From contig NC_031771.1 of assembly GCF_001522545.3 (NCBI RefSeq), positions 1,542,283-1,606,282 of the forward strand: 64,000 bases of DNA. Reading direction: 5' to 3'. The DNA comes from Parus major (lineage: Eukaryota > Chordata > Aves > Passeriformes > Paridae). A model generated the notes under the pieces. It did not search any database and had not been told where the DNA came from. It worked only from the letters and a program-made list of their open reading frames with translations. This document shows, one piece after another, positions 62,128 to 64,000 of this stretch. Numbering within the stretch: position 1 is the stretch's first letter; each line of letters opens with the position of its first letter. A program made the position numbers and the translations under genes.

Positions 62128-62552
62128 CCTGGAAGGAAAGACATTGGGAGCCTGGAGCACATGCAGAGAAGGGAGGTGGGGAAGGGTCTGGAGCATACAT
62201 GTGATGAAGAGCAGCTGAGGGAGCTGGGGGAGCTCAGCCTGGAGAAACGGAGGCTCCGGAGGGAATCTTATGTCTCTCCACAACTCCCTGACAGGAGAGG
62301 GCAGCCGGGGTGGCTCAGGGGGATCTGTTCCCAGGGAACGGGAACAGGATGAGAGAAGACTGCTTCAAGCTGTGCCAGGGGAGGTTTAGATTGGATATTG
62401 GGGAAAATTTCTTCACCAGCCCTGGCAGAGGCTGCCCAGAACAGTGGTGGAGGCCCCATGCCTGGAGAGGTTTAATAGACGAGTAGATGTGGCACTTGGG
62501 AGTTGGGTTATTGATGGGTTTGGCAGTGCTGGACTAATGCTTGGACTCTGTG
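62128..62552 (+). mobile_element. CR1 LINE fragment, plus strand, 3' terminus missing
   Basis: The text GAGCACATGCAGAGAAGGGA, then CTCAGCCTGGAGAAACGGAG, GCCAGGGGAGGTTTAGATTG and ATTTCTTCACCAGCCC is characteristic of the end of CR1 ORF2 and its 3'UTR. A remnant protein frame reads LRELGELSLEKRRLR, as in the C-terminus of the CR1 reverse-transcriptase ORF. The usual last 50 or so bases and the terminal ATTCTATG repeats are absent: similarity stops near 62552. It is a non-functional fragment. Confidence 0.88.
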
Positions 62553-64000
62553 AGCATAGAGTGAAACCCAGTGTGGCTTGACTGAGCAGTGTCTTTGAAG
62601 CCTCAGCAGTTGTTCTTGGAGAGAGAAACCACAGTATTATTAATGAAGTGTATCAATGCACCTTAGTTCCCATGGATAGCTTTAACTATCCATTACAATT
62701 ATCCAAGCACGAGTCCTCCCCACAGAGTTTATGCCACGGCATCCATCGTACAGGAAAATTTTTGAGTTCAGCCATAAGTATCTTGTTGGCCTGAAACAAT
62801 GATAAAGTATCCAGGTGTTGGCTTGCCTGTGAAGGGGAAGGGTTCTTGCAGCAGCTGAATCATCCCTGCTAATCCCATCCCTTGTCACCCTTTGAGAAGA
62901 TGTGAGAAAAGGCCCAACCTTGACGTCATTCCTGGTCATTGCCAGCCGTGCGGGCAGGCTGCTCTGGGCTGCGTCGTTGGGTGTTCGTGGGTGTGAGCCC
63001 GGTGATCCCCTGCCTTGTGCAACAGTGGGATATCCTGTAGGGATTATGCTGGCCGTGCTGGGTCTCTGCAGGTAGCCTGTGGCTACCTTCTGCCACCTTC
63101 TGAGGTGATCTAAGTGCTCGTGGCTGGCAGTGCTACAGGCCTGTCTTCACCCAGCCCTCGGTCAGGGCCAGTCAGTGCCTGAGATGAGTTTGGTCGGTGC
63201 AAAGTTTTCCCTGCTCTGCCTGGACCCTCGTGTCTCCCTTCAGCATTGAGCTAGAAGAGGATTGTTGGTCACTGCCAGTTAACTGGGTTAACTCTGTGTC
63301 ACAGGGCCCTTATTAGCTGCTCTTCAGCTTTTCACTTCCTCTCTCCTTCTCCTGTAATCCAGTTGTGACACAGGAACCTGTTCTGCTGGCTAACTGGTGG
63401 CAGCTAATGGCAATTCCAGCCACAGCCTCGTTGTTACACAGCCTTTCCCAGTGGGAAGATGCGTCAAAAATCGATTCTTGGAGCCTCCTTCCATTCTTGC
63501 TGTGACCCAGTTAGGATATGTGGTGACACATCTTGTTTCCCCCTTAGGCTTCCCTGCCTGTCTGTGAACTACTCTGGCCCATCCCTGTTGATCCTCCAGA
63601 AACTTTTCCTGGACTCCTGGGGAGACTCAGCCCAGAGGCCTGGTCCCCAAACGCTGACCTTTCTGCTCCTGTGCTCCCCTTGGCAGGAGAATCCCAGAAG
63701 GGGACCTGAGCAGCCCCTGGAGCTGCAGACACATCTCTCTGCAGCAGCAGACATGCATGCCCCTTGCTGCTCTTGCAGAAGGTTGCAGCTGCAGTAACAG
63801 CAGCAGCCTGGGGTTTATCGTGCCTTACACTTGGGGTCAGACACATCTAACAGGAGTAGTCCACTTTCAGGCTTGTGCAGGATTTGTTTGGAGTTTTTTT
63901 AATCTGTCTTAACTTTTAGCTGACTGTCCTGATCCTGGCTTGGGCTTTCTCCACCTATCCTGTTGCTCATCTGACTCCCAGCCCACAGCAGCTGTGTTTT
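62553..64000. other. Intergenic sequence downstream of EREG
   Basis: No exon, repeat family or RNA gene was recognised here. In human the next gene is AREG, but no AREG-like exon was seen before the window ends. Confidence 0.6.

Noticed and set aside
62553..64000. AREG or BTC exons expected by human synteny
   Set aside because: No EGF-type cysteine pattern or splice-bounded exon was seen in this stretch. These genes probably lie beyond the window.

Overview
The window is vertebrate nuclear DNA, most probably from a bird. Protein-coding information lies in short exons with GT/AG introns, promoters sit in CpG islands, and two fragments are recognisable as CR1, the main LINE family of bird and other reptile genomes. 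I did not identify the species.

Three genes lie head to tail on the + strand: MTHFD2L (8 coding exons, 1236-24019, 346 aa), EPGN (5 coding exons, 27796-34847, 159 aa) and EREG (5 coding exons, 54248-61652, 153 aa). All three reading frames close exactly across every splice junction (1041, 480 and 462 nt including stop). The order MTHFD2L-EPGN-EREG matches the human 4q13 block, where AREG and BTC follow. Neither was recognised before the window ends.

Region by region: 1-400 is a CpG-rich block of unknown ownership. 960-1640 is the MTHFD2L CpG-island promoter, which carries a 17-bp GC-box minisatellite. 1236-25580 is MTHFD2L with its 3'UTR. 25580-27660 is intergenic. 27700-36400 is EPGN with a TATA-type promoter and a probable long 3'UTR. 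36400-53900 is a large intergenic interval with a 71-bp tandem duplication, an isolated CpG cluster, a CR1 fragment and conserved-element-like sequence. 53900-62005 is EREG, with a CpG-island and TATA promoter and an AU-rich 3'UTR. 62128-62552 is a CR1 fragment. The remainder looks anonymous.

MTHFD2L encodes a mitochondrial folate enzyme and is functionally unrelated to its neighbours. EPGN and EREG encode membrane-anchored ErbB-receptor ligands with the same six-cysteine spacing and the same intron phases (1,1,2,2), so they are tandem paralogues. I found no clearly undescribed system. The most interesting items are the repeat-built promoter of MTHFD2L, splice-site and C-terminal variation in EPGN (NAGNAG acceptor, readthrough tail, PDZ-like terminus), a retained YxxPhi sorting motif in EREG, and the unexplained intergenic CpG cluster near 46.5 kb.
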